A stretch of DNA of 64,000 nt. Origin: Brachionus plicatilis (taxonomy: Eukaryota; Rotifera; Eurotatoria; Ploima; Brachionidae). The first letter of the stretch is position 1; every line of letters starts with the position of its first letter. This document shows, piece after piece, positions 53,815 through 63,900 of this stretch. The stretch is taken from positions 323,139 through 387,138 of the forward strand of contig QEOQ01000104.1 in NCBI GenBank assembly GCA_010279815.1, read 5' to 3'. Position numbers and translations under genes: made by a program. The notes beneath the pieces are model-generated. The model saw only the letters and a program-made list of their open reading frames with translations. It had not been told where the DNA came from and made no database searches.

Positions 53815-54618
53815 TTTATAATAAATCAATATTTACTCTCATCAAAACCTTTTCGATCAACGTTTCAGGATTTTCATTGACCTTTTATCACATACTAATC
53901 CACAAATACTAAAAAAGCGTTCAATGAATGCACTTGAAGCTGGAGTCGAAAAAACTTTTTTTGAAACGATGCTTAAATTAGGAAATTTATAACTCAACTC
54001 ATTCCAGAATGCTTGAGTTGATTTTTGTATATTTCTTCCGTCTTCAAAAAAATTTAAATAAGAATCACATTCTACCCTGATTTGATTCAATTTATTAATT
54101 CTTGTAGAATCTGCAGGTGTTTGATATGGTCTAGATTTAACTAATCCTTTTAAAACTCTATTATCACTATTTTGATAGATTCTAACCCTCTGTTGGTTTG
54201 TTGTTCTAGAAACATCTTCAGGTGATTCAAAAATATCATTAAGAAAGAATGCCACTGTTTCTTTAAATGATGCTTTTGCTCTTGTTCTGTATTCTAAGCC
54301 ATATTCTTCAGTATACCACAATTCCAATTTGGATATATTAAGTAATGCAGCTGCCAAATATATTTTCGAATTTATTTCGAAATCGAATCTTGTACGAATG
54401 GCTTTATTTAATTCTTCAATCAATTTCTTCCTTTCACCACGTTCGTTTGTCACAGTTAGTGATTCATTTAATATTATGCATACTGATGGAATAATATCAC
54501 CAATAGTCCAATCAGTTTTTTGTGACAAAATGGAAAATGTATAAAGTGGATACAGAATTTTTATTTTTATCCTTTGAAGAAGGACATCGGTTATTGTTAT
54601 TAAAGGCACCTTTTTCAT
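53815..54618 (-). pseudogene. hAT transposase, C-terminal half with dimerisation domain
   Basis: From about 54618 the frame continues the catalytic domain and ends in the hAT dimerisation region: FWNELSYKFPNLS, then STPASSAFIERFFSICG, with the conserved P-A-S-S-A-x-x-E-R-x-FS. The printed stop at 53857 is premature by a frameshift; NPETLIEKVLM-type text continues to about 53815 in the next frame. The frame offset from the upstream part lies in an A-rich stretch near 54550-54590. Confidence 0.75.
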
Positions 54619-55950
54619 ATGCGTTGTAAAATGATTCCAACATTAAATAAGATGAAGACCACCTTGTTCCATTTTCACAACGAAGTTTGCATTTCTTATT
54701 TATAAAATCAAGCGAATTGATATTTGATCTTCTAATTGATGCTGCATAATTTGATAGCCGCGAAAGCATTTTACTTAACAATCTACATGATTTTATGGAT
54801 GATCTTACTGCTAAGTTTATTTTGTGAGCGGCACATGAATACCGAGGAATTGAATTAGTTCCGATTTCTATATTCAAAAAATTAATCTGATCTGAATCTG
54901 TTTCATCTAGGTAATTCGAGTTTGGATTTTCGTCGCTATTAAGTAAATGATCGGTGAATGAACTTGTATTTAATTCTACATCGTTATTCTCTATTTTCTC
55001 ATCGTCTTCTTCGACATGAACTTTTTCAATAAATATTACTTCAACATCAGCTACATCTTGAATTTCTCTATCATTTTGAGAGAATGCATAAATTAGTTCA
55101 AATTCTTGATTTTCATTTCGAACTGAGTAATTTCTACTAAAATTTTCGTTTTGAGGAAAAAAAATATGATCATCAAATAAATCATTTTGATTTTGTCTGA
55201 AAAGCCTTAATAAAGAAGAACCTTGGTCACAACAAATACCAATTATTTTGCGCTTATCAAAATTGAACGCATTAATGATACGTTCAATACACACTTTGAT
55301 TGACTCAGCATTTGATGAACCATTTGTTGGAGTCATCCCAATTATTCTAATCTTTTTGGAATGATCATTTTTCACCATTGAGACAGCGAGAGCTAAATAT
55401 TGTTCATTTGATCTATTTGACCATAAATCTGTGATAAGGCAAATTGATTTAGCCTCATTTAACATTTCTTCGAATGATTTGTTTATATTTTGAAGAAGTT
55501 CTGGAAGAATATTAGATTTAAAAGTTTGTTGAGATGGTATTTCAAAATTTAACATCTTTCTCAAAAAAGGATTATCTAATTCTTTCATTGCAGTTGAGGA
55601 CGTCAAAAAATATTTGGCTAAATCAGATAAATTATTGTCAATATTCCATTTTCTTGAATTTCTGTTAATATGTTTTAGGTAACTCTTTAGCCAATTGTCT
55701 AAATTTTTGTGACGCTTTTCTAAATGCTTTTTCAAATTACCAGATTCTCCTAACTTGGCTTTATATACTTTATCACACTGAAAACATTTAAATTCAATTG
55801 ATCTCTTTGGTTTTGTTTCGAATTCGGTAACAAAATCAAAAAAATTTAGAATTGCCGAATATTTAATATTTTTACCATTAATTCGAATTATTTTCTTTTG
55901 AAATACATCATTTAAACCATCATTAATCAACCTGTCAAGTCTGACCTGAT
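54512..55950 (-). pseudogene. hAT transposase, BED finger and catalytic domain (exon 2)
   Basis: Residues from 55950 down: BED-type zinc finger (FKCFQCDKVYKAK...GNLKKHLEKRH), a linker, then the RNase-H-like catalytic core with SICLITDLWSNRSNEQYLAL (first Asp), GICCDQGSSLLRL (second Asp) and an acidic insertion domain, then YSCAAHKINLAV and GTRWSSSYLMLE (the C/DxxH and RW motifs of hAT). The best acceptor is AG at 55951-55952, which matches the phase of exon 1. The frame fails near 54550. Only that shift prevents a full-length protein, so the element is young. Confidence 0.75.
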
Positions 55951-56268
55951 CTTAATTAATAATTAAATTAATAAAACTCACTTTTTTTAAAGTTTAAAGC
56001 CTCCATTATATAGTACTATAAGCATTTAAAAAGCAAAATTGCAAAATTTTTCAACATAAAAGAAACTCTATCTTATACATGCTTTTAAAAAATTTAATTT
56101 ATTTTCTTTCTTCACATTACGATTTGAAAGAAAAAAAAAGTTTGAATATTTTTAAAAGAATCGAATTTTTTAAATCGAAAAAATAAGTTCAATATTTTAA
56201 GAATATTTATTACCAGGATACAATAACCACATTTTAATTTTTAATTTTACTTTTTAAAATATAATTAC

Positions 56269-56449
56269 CTTCTTCAGTAATATGAAATTCATTATTTTCA
56301 GTCGTTTGACTAGATGGTTGAGTTGTTTGACTAGATGTTTGGCTTGATTCTTCATTTTCAGAATGAAAGCTATTCGATGAATTTTCTGGAGCTGAATTCG
56401 ATTGAGCATTATTATTGCGTTTTGAATTTCTTGTTCGTCTTGGTGGCAT
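56269..56449 (-). CDS. hAT transposase, probable exon 1
   Basis: Starts MPPRRTRNSKRNNNAQ at ATG 56449 and is Ser/Gln/Thr-rich and disordered (SSQTSSQTTQPSSQTT). A good donor (GAAG|GTAATT) at 56268-56267 leaves phase 1. Joining to the acceptor before 55950 restores the frame across a 318 bp intron. The basic start could be a nuclear localisation or DNA-contact segment. The exon assignment is inferred from phase and position within the terminal repeats, not from homology. Confidence 0.4.
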
Positions 56450-56686
56450 AATTTAATTAGTTTTTCTATACAAAAAGAAAAAAAAATTGATATAAAAATT
56501 GTTTTTTTTTCCTTCAAAAATAAATTTTTCTAAAATTGTAAACTTAAAAAAAATTATAAATTTAATTTTAAATAATTGAAAAAATAACGTAACAAAATTC
56601 ATAGAAAATTTGATTTAAATTTTTAAAACAAAAAATTTATATTTTTTTTTGTTCGGATATTTAAAATATAAGATTTTTCAACAAGA

Positions 56687-56843
56687 AACGTGTACGTGTA
56701 CGTGTAAATACCCGAGTTTCAGTTCGGATACGTGTTCGTGTACATGTAAATATTCGAGTTTTTTGTTAGTTCAAGTTCGGACACATGTACGTATAAAGTA
56801 CACTTACACGAACACGTTCACGTCATTTTTTCGGATATAATTG
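56687..56843. repeat. Terminal inverted repeat, right arm of the hAT element
   Basis: 157 bp. Mate of 53526-53682. It directly abuts LINE ORF1-like coding sequence on its right. Confidence 0.75.
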
Positions 56844-57323
56844 TATGCAATAACAGGACTTGGCATAGGCGCGAACGAGGACGAGGACATCGAGAAAGTG
56901 GATCGGGTACTCAATGCTCTGAATATAGATAGGAGCAAAACCGTCAAGCGACAAAGGCGCATCAAGAGTAATAATAGCCGAGATAACACGTCTAAGAAGG
57001 TATTTGATATGATTGTAGTGGAGTTTACGGACGACGCTGCGAGATTAAAGGCGCTTCGCGATGCTAGGACTCTCAGAGGCACTGAGCACAAGGACGTCTT
57101 TATTAACCCGGACAAGACATCAAGCGAGAGAACATTAGAACGCGAACTCAGAAAGAGACGAAACGAGTTAAACGGGAAATTTCCGCTAAACCAGGTGAGG
57201 ATAGATTCTGAAATGAGGCACCGCTACGGCATCAAGCCTGATGGTGATCCAAACGCTGGCAAAAAGTTTTATTACGGGATCAGATGGAACGAAATCAAAG
57301 AGATCTACTTCGAACGTGCCTAA
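56841..57323 (+). pseudogene. LINE ORF1-like protein, C-terminal part
   Basis: Open from the hAT boundary to TAA 57323. Core text (DMIVVEFTDDAARLKALRDA, then DVFINPDKTSSERTLERELR, then KRRNELNGKF) is the RRM-like or ORF1-specific C-terminal domain common to Jockey/CR1-type LINEs, which bind element RNA. It is notably GC-richer than neighbouring DNA. The true N-terminus is missing, cut at the hAT element. Confidence 0.65.
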
Positions 57324-58465
57324 TCGCACTTACTCTCCCACCAGCAAAGTCTTCCAAGGCAAACACTTAAACTCTTTAAATTTTTTTTACACTAATGCCA
57401 CTTCTCTTGTCAACAAATTGAGCGACTTCAATTCCCTAGTCTCCTTTCTACACTATCCCCACGTTATCCTTATTACCGAGACATGGTTCAACGCCCTCAG
57501 CATCAGCAACCTGGATAACTATAAGTTATTCAACAAGAATAGGACAGTAGTTCGTGGTGGTGGAGAAGCAATCTTCGTACGCAGTGATGTGGAGAGCTTC
57601 GATGTAAATGATGTAGCCCTGTGCAACACAAGGAGCGAACAAGTGTGGTGCAACGTCAAGGTCAATGAAGAATTAATACTAGCTGGTTGCGTCTATAGGC
57701 CCCCGTATGCAGATAGCGAGCTAAACCTTGAAATTAATAAGTCATTTGGTTTTGTGACCCACCTGTGCAGCTCGGCCCCGTCCAAAAGTCTTCTCGTGGC
57801 CGGTGACTTCAACTTCCCCGACATCAGCTGGAACCATGAAGGCGGTTTCTGCACAAACAAAGGTCGCCCCTCTAGTCTTGTATTCCTCAACACCATGAGT
57901 AAAAACTTCCTGACCCAGCACGTCCTCGATCCCACGTTTAAATACAATATCCTGGACCTCGTTGTCACAAATGATCCGGCCAGAGTCTTTCGAATAACTC
58001 ACGGCCCACCTCTGGGTTCTACTGATAAGGACTGCATGCAACTCTCACCTGGAGCTTAGAACTACGGTCCCAACTACCCTCCCAACCTACCTCGTCTCAA
58101 CGTCAAGTTCTCTCTCTGGGTAACTACAACCTCTTCAGCGAACGCTTCCATGAAGGCAGCAAGCTACTGGACAAAGATGTAAACATTGCCTTTAACCAAG
58201 TAGTCGAGTCGTATAATCATGCCTCTTCCATCGCCATCCAAACTCGTCGCTTTAGCACTCACAAGCACCCTTGTCCCAAATGGTCCAACGACAAGATCAA
58301 GCACCTTACCAAAAGGAAGTATAAGCTCCATTGCTGAGTCCGTTCCGCCCCTCTCAATCCCGAACTCAGAGCAGCTTATACTATGGTTTGCAAGCAGCTC
58401 AAGTCTGCGGTCAGACAGTCTATACGTAAGTTTGAAGAATCGATTGTCCGGGCCTGTAAGAGTCA
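57320..58465 (+). pseudogene. LINE ORF2, AP-like endonuclease and linker
   Basis: Endonuclease motifs in order: YTNATSLVNKL, VILITETWF (catalytic Glu), GCVYRPP, LLVAGDFNFPDISW (the DFN active site), LDLVVTN and the terminal GSTDKD. The frame ends at 58059 through a frameshift near 58027, after which linker text continues in another frame (for example FSERFHEGSKLLD, HPCPKWSNDKIKHLTKRKYK) with one stop near 58335. Jockey/CR1-type organisation. Confidence 0.75.
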
Positions 58466-58582
58466 GCACAAACTGCTTCGACAGAGTTTGCCACGAGTCA
58501 TTAAGAGCCAAATTGGTTGCCTGCGGGTTCTGTCCAGGCATTGTCGATTGGGTCAGAGACTTCTTGTCAAGGAGGCAACAGC
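58465..58582 (+). pseudogene. LINE RT segment (palm, post-motif A), plus strand
   Basis: Reads CFDRVCHESLRAKLVACGF and then IVDWVRDFLSRRQQ, the RT segment that follows the motif A Asp. It directly follows the linker, so RT fingers are missing on this strand. It abuts the inverted RT fingers segment at about 58583. Confidence 0.65.
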
Positions 58583-59100
58583 CTTAGCAAAGTCGAGGAA
58601 GACCATTAGGACGTGGAATCCCCTATCGATGGCATCGCTTATGCGGTCCACCGTCTCCAGTAAATTAGTGACTACTGACTTCCTCAGGACAAAACCGTGT
58701 TGCTCCGAAACGATCGTTTTGTTGCTATAGAGGTGATCCATCATGACGTCTCTTACCATACGCTCCTTCAACTTACAGGGTATTGACGTCAAGGAGATAG
58801 GTCTATAGTTACCAAGGGAACTCCTGCTACTTTTCTTAAAGATGGGGTTGACCTGGGCCAGTCTCCAAGCGTCTTGAATTCTGTTACTGGTGTACGAACT
58901 GGTGAAGATAGCGCTGAGGACCTCCGAAAAGGCATCAGCGCAACATTTGACGACGTATGGGTGGATACCGTCCATGCCTGGCGATTTCCTGGGATTAAGG
59001 CGCATGATGTACTTACGTACATTTGCAGGTGAGAAGCAGACAACATTAACCTCGCGCTGGGGCGAGGCAAAGCTTTGGACTGACGGAGCGTGACTAGCCT
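58583..59100 (-). pseudogene. LINE RT fingers and motif A, inverted segment
   Basis: On the minus strand: VRKYIMRLNPRKSPGMDG (RT block 1), AWRLAQVNPIFKK, NYRPISLTSIPCK, SEQHGF and VLMVFLDFAKA ending at the motif A Asp. In the family, FLDFAKA is followed immediately by FDRV, and that next piece is on the plus strand at 58465-58582. The segment is therefore an inverted part of the same LINE. GC content is similar to the rest of this LINE. Confidence 0.7.
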
Positions 59101-59297
59101 TTGATGGTATCCTTACATTGCTTCTGACTATTTATGTAATTGCATTCCTTATAAGACTGATTAAATAAAAAGAGCTAAACATTCTGCTCACTCGAAAACG
59201 ATCACGACCGCACAAGATTTTGATAAGTTTTTATTTTTATTTAAATACCAAAACATTATTTGCCTTACTTTTATTCAACATATTGAAATTTAAAAAA

Positions 59298-59695
59298 ATG
59301 ATTTTTTTAGGACTTTTAATGACTCTAATGTTAGTCAAAATTATTTTCTTCAATCCATTTCCATTTGATTACTATGTTCCTGACGATTTTTATGTAGGAC
59401 TTAAAATATCTTCAAAAGGCTACTCAGATAGCTTAGCAAAAAAACAGCCAAATGGAATTGTTCCTTAGACCATTGATCCAATATATTCTGCCCAGGAAGG
59501 GCTTGTCATATTATCAGGCATTAAGCTTGTTGAAGACTCGACTAAATTAAATGACAGAAATTATGTAAAATTTGTGGAACGAACAACTGAAAGATCTTAT
59601 CTTCAAATTTTTAATGGAAATGGCTGCTGGTCCTGGATTGGAATGGTAACTGAAGATCGACAACCTCAACAGCTATCATTAAGTACTCAAAAAAA
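59298..59695 (+). pseudogene. Astacin metalloprotease copy C (nonsense, 3'-truncated)
   Basis: ATG 59298 begins a signal peptide like that of copy B (LGLLMTLMLVKIIFF). An in-frame TAG at 59466-59468 lies at the mature N-terminus (NGIVP-stop, where relatives read YTIDP). Homology continues through FVERTTERSYLQ and WSWIGM to LSLST, then ends at about 59690 before the zinc site. The uninterrupted FVER-TTERS junction gives the empty site for the insertion in copy B. Confidence 0.8.
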
Positions 59696-59996
59696 TTTGT
59701 TACACTTTTTGGTTTAATAGTTAAAGCAAAATTTTTTTGTCTAATCATTTTTTCTTAAATTTCTTGTGTTTTCGAGGTAAACAATGTTTAAACCATCCAT
59801 CGAAAGAAGTGTTGGGAGGCGGTCCAGGAAAGACCGGTCCAAAACGAAAGGTCTAGACCGTTTGAGAGACAGGTCTTTCTAAACGGTCTCAAAAACACCA
59901 CCTGAAAAAAACGGTAATTCGACCGCCCGTCAAAAAAAAGACCGGTCTTCCAGTCCGTCCGTATGATGAGGACCGGTCTGAATTGTGACAGTCTAG

Positions 59997-60146
59997 TGTT
60001 ATGCCTAGCAAATCCTACTTTCCTTTTCTACTAGTATGACCCTATAATTTAACCACTATTTAAACTTTTACATTATAATAACTTGAACAGAATAAAAATC
60101 GGTTTACTAAAGTTAATCTATTAATTATAAATCCCTTGTTTTTACA
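59997..60146 (+). repeat. 5' LTR, 150 bp
   Basis: Matches 61710-61859 with only a few substitutions, so the insertion is fairly recent. Unusually short for a gypsy LTR. Confidence 0.85.
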
Positions 60147-60209
60147 TTGGCGCCCGATAAAAAATAAAAGATACGTCTAAGCTCTACGTATAGCACGCAA
60201 TTTTCAAGA

Positions 60210-61586
60210 GTGGCACGTTTTTGGCAAATCAGTATATGGATTATGATTGGTACCTTGTACCATGCCCTGGATAACGCCATTAATAGGAAATTATTGCACA
60301 TGGTCGACGAGGTGGATACCGATATCCCATTTAATCCGACCCAAGAATCTGCGTGGAGCCCACAGTTTTTCATTGAAAAATTTCAGACTATCTATAGTGA
60401 CTATTACAGTCAACTCGACACACTGTCCTGGCCCGTACTCGTATGAACCCTTTTCATTTGGCTAGGTACGATGTCAACGGCGGCAAGAATTTTGGGATTT
60501 ATTGTTACATGTAAACCTGCACGTGGACTGGCAAAGTTTATGGTCTGGTGTATTGAAGAATTGATACAAATGATGATAAAACCGATTAAGTCAAGCGATT
60601 GGTATCAAAAAAAACACATAATTCCGCCACGATTCCACTATGATGATGGTGACAACTTGGGTGATCCAATGCACGCGCTCGTAAGCCGAACGCAAGAACC
60701 GGATGAAAGAATCAGTCATCAACCATGTATTCCAGTCGAACAGGCTGATCAAGTTTCCCGAATTTTCCAAATTACAAATGTCTCTTCTCCTTCGACAAAC
60801 AATCCCTTGGATCTCGGGGGGAAGGAATCAAGCCAAGTGGAGCATGTTATCAAACTAATTGACCCAGCTGCTGTCCTAATACGGAACAAAAATCGGCGCG
60901 TTCAATACCACAAGAGAGTTGAGTTTAAAAAATCGCTCGACGAAATGCTTTCTGATAATTTGATTCAGAAATGCGAAAGATTTGATCCAAGAATGTCAAT
61001 GGGACTAACTAACGCACCAGCAACCTTTGAGTGTGCCAGGAACGAGTTACTCAATGAGTGGATCAAAGATGGCTATGTATTAGCATTTTTGGAGGACATC
61101 TTGATTCACTCGCTGACCATTGAGGAACATTTATCCAACGTGGATAAGTGCGATTTTTTTAAGCCAGAAATAAAATTTCGCGGCCACATTATCTCCTTTG
61201 GTCTCATAAACAAAGATCCGGAAAAAGTTGAAGCCTTGATAAAATATGAACGCCCTTTTAACTTAACTTAAGTCCAATCGTTCCTGGAATTTTCTCATAA
61301 TTATTGTAAATTTATCCAAAACTTCGCGCAAATCGTGGATCCGCTTTATTTTCTGACCATCAGGGAAAACTACAAAAGAAATGGTACAATGAAATGGAAT
61401 GAGAAAAGCGAACAATCATTTCGGACCCTTCGCTTAATCCTGACGTCAGACTCATATCGAATTTTGCCAGACCTTAGCCAACCATTCCGTCTAGACACGG
61501 ACGCGTGTAATACCTGGATCGGAGCGGTTTGGTCTCGAGATAGAAATTCCAGAATGTACTCCTTGCGAAGCGTTTATCGAGTATGA
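60210..61586 (+). pseudogene. Collapsed gag-pol of the miniature LTR element
   Basis: Open stretches 60210-60446, 60471-61271 and 61335-61586. The second reads pol-like text up to VEFKKSLDEMLSDNLIQKCE (RT start), jumps with loss of the RT fingers to MGLTNAPATFECARNELLN, then AFLEDILIHS where the catalytic YxDD has become FLED, then KFRGHIISFGLI. A stop precedes the connection motif (VQSFLEFSHNYCKFI), and the third stretch has RNase H start LDTDACNTWIGAV. Protease and integrase are not seen. Inactive. Confidence 0.65.
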
Positions 61587-61709
61587 GAAAATCGACCAAA
61601 TATTTTACTCAGCTGAGGAAGAATAAGTTTTGTTATTTTTTTTGTTTTGTATTTTGTTTAAAAATTTTTTCCAGAATGTGGGACCATTCTTTTCCAGGAT
61701 GGGGGCATA

Positions 61710-61859
61710 TGTAATGCCTAGCAAATCCTACTTTCCTTTTCTACTAGTATGACCCTATAATTTAACCACTATTTAAACTTTTACATTAAAATAATTTGAA
61801 CAGAATAAAAATTGGTTTACTAAAGTTAATCTTTTAATTATAAATCCCTAGTCTTTACA
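61710..61859 (+). repeat. 3' LTR, 150 bp
   Basis: Pairs with 59997-60146 and is followed by the CTAG target duplication. Confidence 0.85.
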
Positions 61860-62547
61860 CTAGCAAAAAGACCAGTTTGACAAGTCTTTTAAGAAAAAAT
61901 TAATCTTTTAAATTTCTTGTTGTTTTGGATATCTGGTAGAATTTAAATAAAACATATGTTTTATTAAATATTTTTTAATAAATATATTTTCATAATATTT
62001 GCTAAGAATTTATAATTTAAGATAGACTGATAAACCAGTAAAAATCAGTTAGTCAGTCAGTTAATGAAAAAAAATTCTGACGGTGAACTAAAGGCCGCAG
62101 CTTCTCCATAAACCAAAAAAATTCATATAAGATCGGGCATTTAGCACTTTTTTTTTCCAAAACTTAATACAATCCATAGAGTTTTTATGAACAGTTTTTT
62201 TTATGAAAATTTAATTATGTTTTGGTAAACAGGAAAATTTTTCTAAAACTTTTTGTATTTAAACTTTACAAAATTTTTGAATTTAGAAAATCGTTAATTA
62301 AAAAAATTTCCACTGAGAGTGGATTCGTACTCAGATCATTATTTACCAGTCGAAATTTTACTGTTTTTTTTATTTTGTTTCCTTTTTTAAAAACATATTG
62401 TTATGACTTAATCTTTTCGTTCTGGACCGTTTAAAAAGACCGTCTATGGACTGACCGTCTTAAAGACCGTCTGTCCTTGGACCGTCCGTCTAGCGAAAAA
62501 AGGCCGGTCCTTCAGACGGACGACCGGTCACCAACACTAATCGGAAG

Positions 62548-62805
62548 AAACCTACAATTAACCAATGCATAAGTGCTTTAGACTTGGTAGAACGCTTTTG
62601 TAGTAATATCAAAAGTCCCGTCCAAAATCAAATTTTTATTTTCCAAATATACTAAGTTTTGATTTGTAGCAAAGATAAAAAATCTATTAGGGTCAGACTG
62701 AATCTTTAAAAAAAAAATAATTCATCTTAAAATGTTTGAGTTAGAAATTCTGGAAATTACATAGATTTTAAATCAATTGGCTCTCTAGGATAGTCCGGTC
62801 TAACC
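62548..62805. other. Short intergenic stretch, nothing recognised
   Basis: May be the continuation of the MULE remnant, but no reading frame is clear. Confidence 0.3.
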
Positions 62806-63222
62806 TTAAATTTTGCACGGCTGATTAGCATTATAAGAAGCAGTTTTTGCAATCTCTTCATCGCATTCTAGTACATCTTGATGCAGATAAATAATTTCTC
62901 TTGGTGGTTTATCATTAATTGAAGATTTTTCTCTAATTTTTCTTCGATTTTCTAAACATTTTAACTTGGTTGGATCGACAGGATCAATATGCACATGCAC
63001 AGCATTAATCCGAACTTCGATTCTTCACAAATAATATTCGAATAAGTTGAAAATGAACTTTTACAGCTAGTTTAACTACGTCGCCAAAGAATTTTTCCAC
63101 TAGATGCTTTTTTGCTAAGTCTATAATAATGCTCGTTATGGTAGAAAATCTTTATTCTGATTTGTTGTTGAATTAATGTTAAGCTCAAGCTCATATATTT
63201 GATTTAAATCAGCACAAGCCAT
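62806..63222 (-). pseudogene. FLYWCH zinc finger / MULE-associated protein remnant
   Basis: On the minus strand ATG 63222 begins MACADLNQIYELELN. After a frameshift the text HYYRLSKKASSGKI-L-WRRS follows, the FLYWCH finger pattern (YxY..K...G...W.C). The 64-codon frame 63000-62806 reads HVHIDPVDPTKLKCLENRRK and then PPREIIYLHQDVLECDEEIA, matching the region after the finger that links to a MULE transposase. The Cys after W is replaced, several stops occur, and the transposase core is absent. Confidence 0.5.
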
Positions 63223-63454
63223 TTTTTACAAATGATGAAGAAATAAAAGAAATAAAATTTTTATTTTGTTTGTGACTTGTTTATATTTCTTATATTTTTA
63301 ACCGTCAAAATTTTTGAAAACCATCTAAAACTAAATTCACTAAATTCTGATTGAAATCTTTTTATAATACAGCTATATAAACACATGATTTTTGATAATT
63401 CTTGAATTAAAATAAAAATTTAATATGTTCGTACTTAAAATTTTCAAATACCGA

Positions 63455-63900
63455 TCTAGGAATATTAATAAATGCGAAATTTATTCCAGAGTATCCACAT
63501 TCAAAGAAGCTTGGGACAAGGCAGCAATCAGCTTAAAAGAAAAAACGCTAGAAGATAAAATCTCTTCTGTAATTAATATTTAAAAAATTAATTTTCATAA
63601 TTTGTTAATAATAAATAGAATATAATGATAAAGAATCCATTTTCCTTTGTTGTTGTTTTTATATCATTTTTCACCTTTTTTTACAAAAAATTACTGAAAT
63701 TTAATTCATTTTTCATCAAAAAATTCAATTTTTTTTCATGAAAACCGTTTCATTTCAAAAAATTCTGGAATTTTTTTTCACCGGAATTTACAATAATTAT
63801 GTATAGTTAACAATAAATTTTACGTTAAATATGGTAAAATTTTGTGAATTTTCCATAATTTATGTAAAATATGGTGAATATAAGGAATCGTAGCAGCACT
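63455..63900 (+). mobile_element. Transposon end family 'CAGTGCTGCTAC', copy 2
   Basis: Inverse-oriented homologue of 24509-24900. Coding end on the plus strand: YRSRNINKCEIYSRVSTFKE, then AWDKAAISLKEKTLEDKI and TAA near 63582, followed by ~300 bp of AT-rich DNA and the terminus GTAGCAGCACTG at 63889-63900. This copy keeps the reading frame that copy 1 has lost. The rest of the element is not in the window. Confidence 0.5.

Larger units (their letters stand above)
53526..56843 (-). mobile_element. hAT transposon with 157 bp terminal inverted repeats
   Basis: Left arm 53526-53682 and right arm 56687-56843 are inverse copies with only about eight mismatches, starting CAATTATATCCGA. They are full of GTGTACGTG/CACGTACAC words. 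The interior holds one hAT transposase gene. An unambiguous 8 bp target duplication could not be found. The gene has a frameshift or two, so this copy is probably recently inactivated. Confidence 0.7.
59997..61859 (+). mobile_element. Miniature Ty3/gypsy-like LTR element, 1.86 kb, internally deleted
   Basis: 150 bp LTRs at 59997-60146 and 61710-61859 (TGTTATGCC / TGTAATGCC starts, TTTACA ends), a primer-binding site TGGCGCCCGATAA right after the 5' LTR and GATGGGGGCATA as a polypurine tract. Target duplication CTAG at 59993-59996 and 61860-61863. Internal coding sequence is a collapsed pol. Confidence 0.85.
59807..62539. mobile_element. hAT-like element with CCGGTC-type subterminal repeats, hosting an LTR element
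   Basis: Ends AAGTGTTGG...CCAACACTA, flanked by ATCGAAAG (59799-59806) and ATCGGAAG (62540-62547), an 8 bp duplication with one mismatch. About 180 bp at each end are packed with GACCGGTC/AGACCGTC/GACGGAC motifs in both orientations. The interior without the LTR element is about 0.87 kb, AT-rich, without a transposase ORF. Confidence 0.7.

Noticed and set aside
58164..58730. Several overlapping frames on both strands within the LINE
   Set aside because: They are alternative frames of the GC-richer LINE linker and rearranged RT. Only those with endonuclease or RT motifs were kept.
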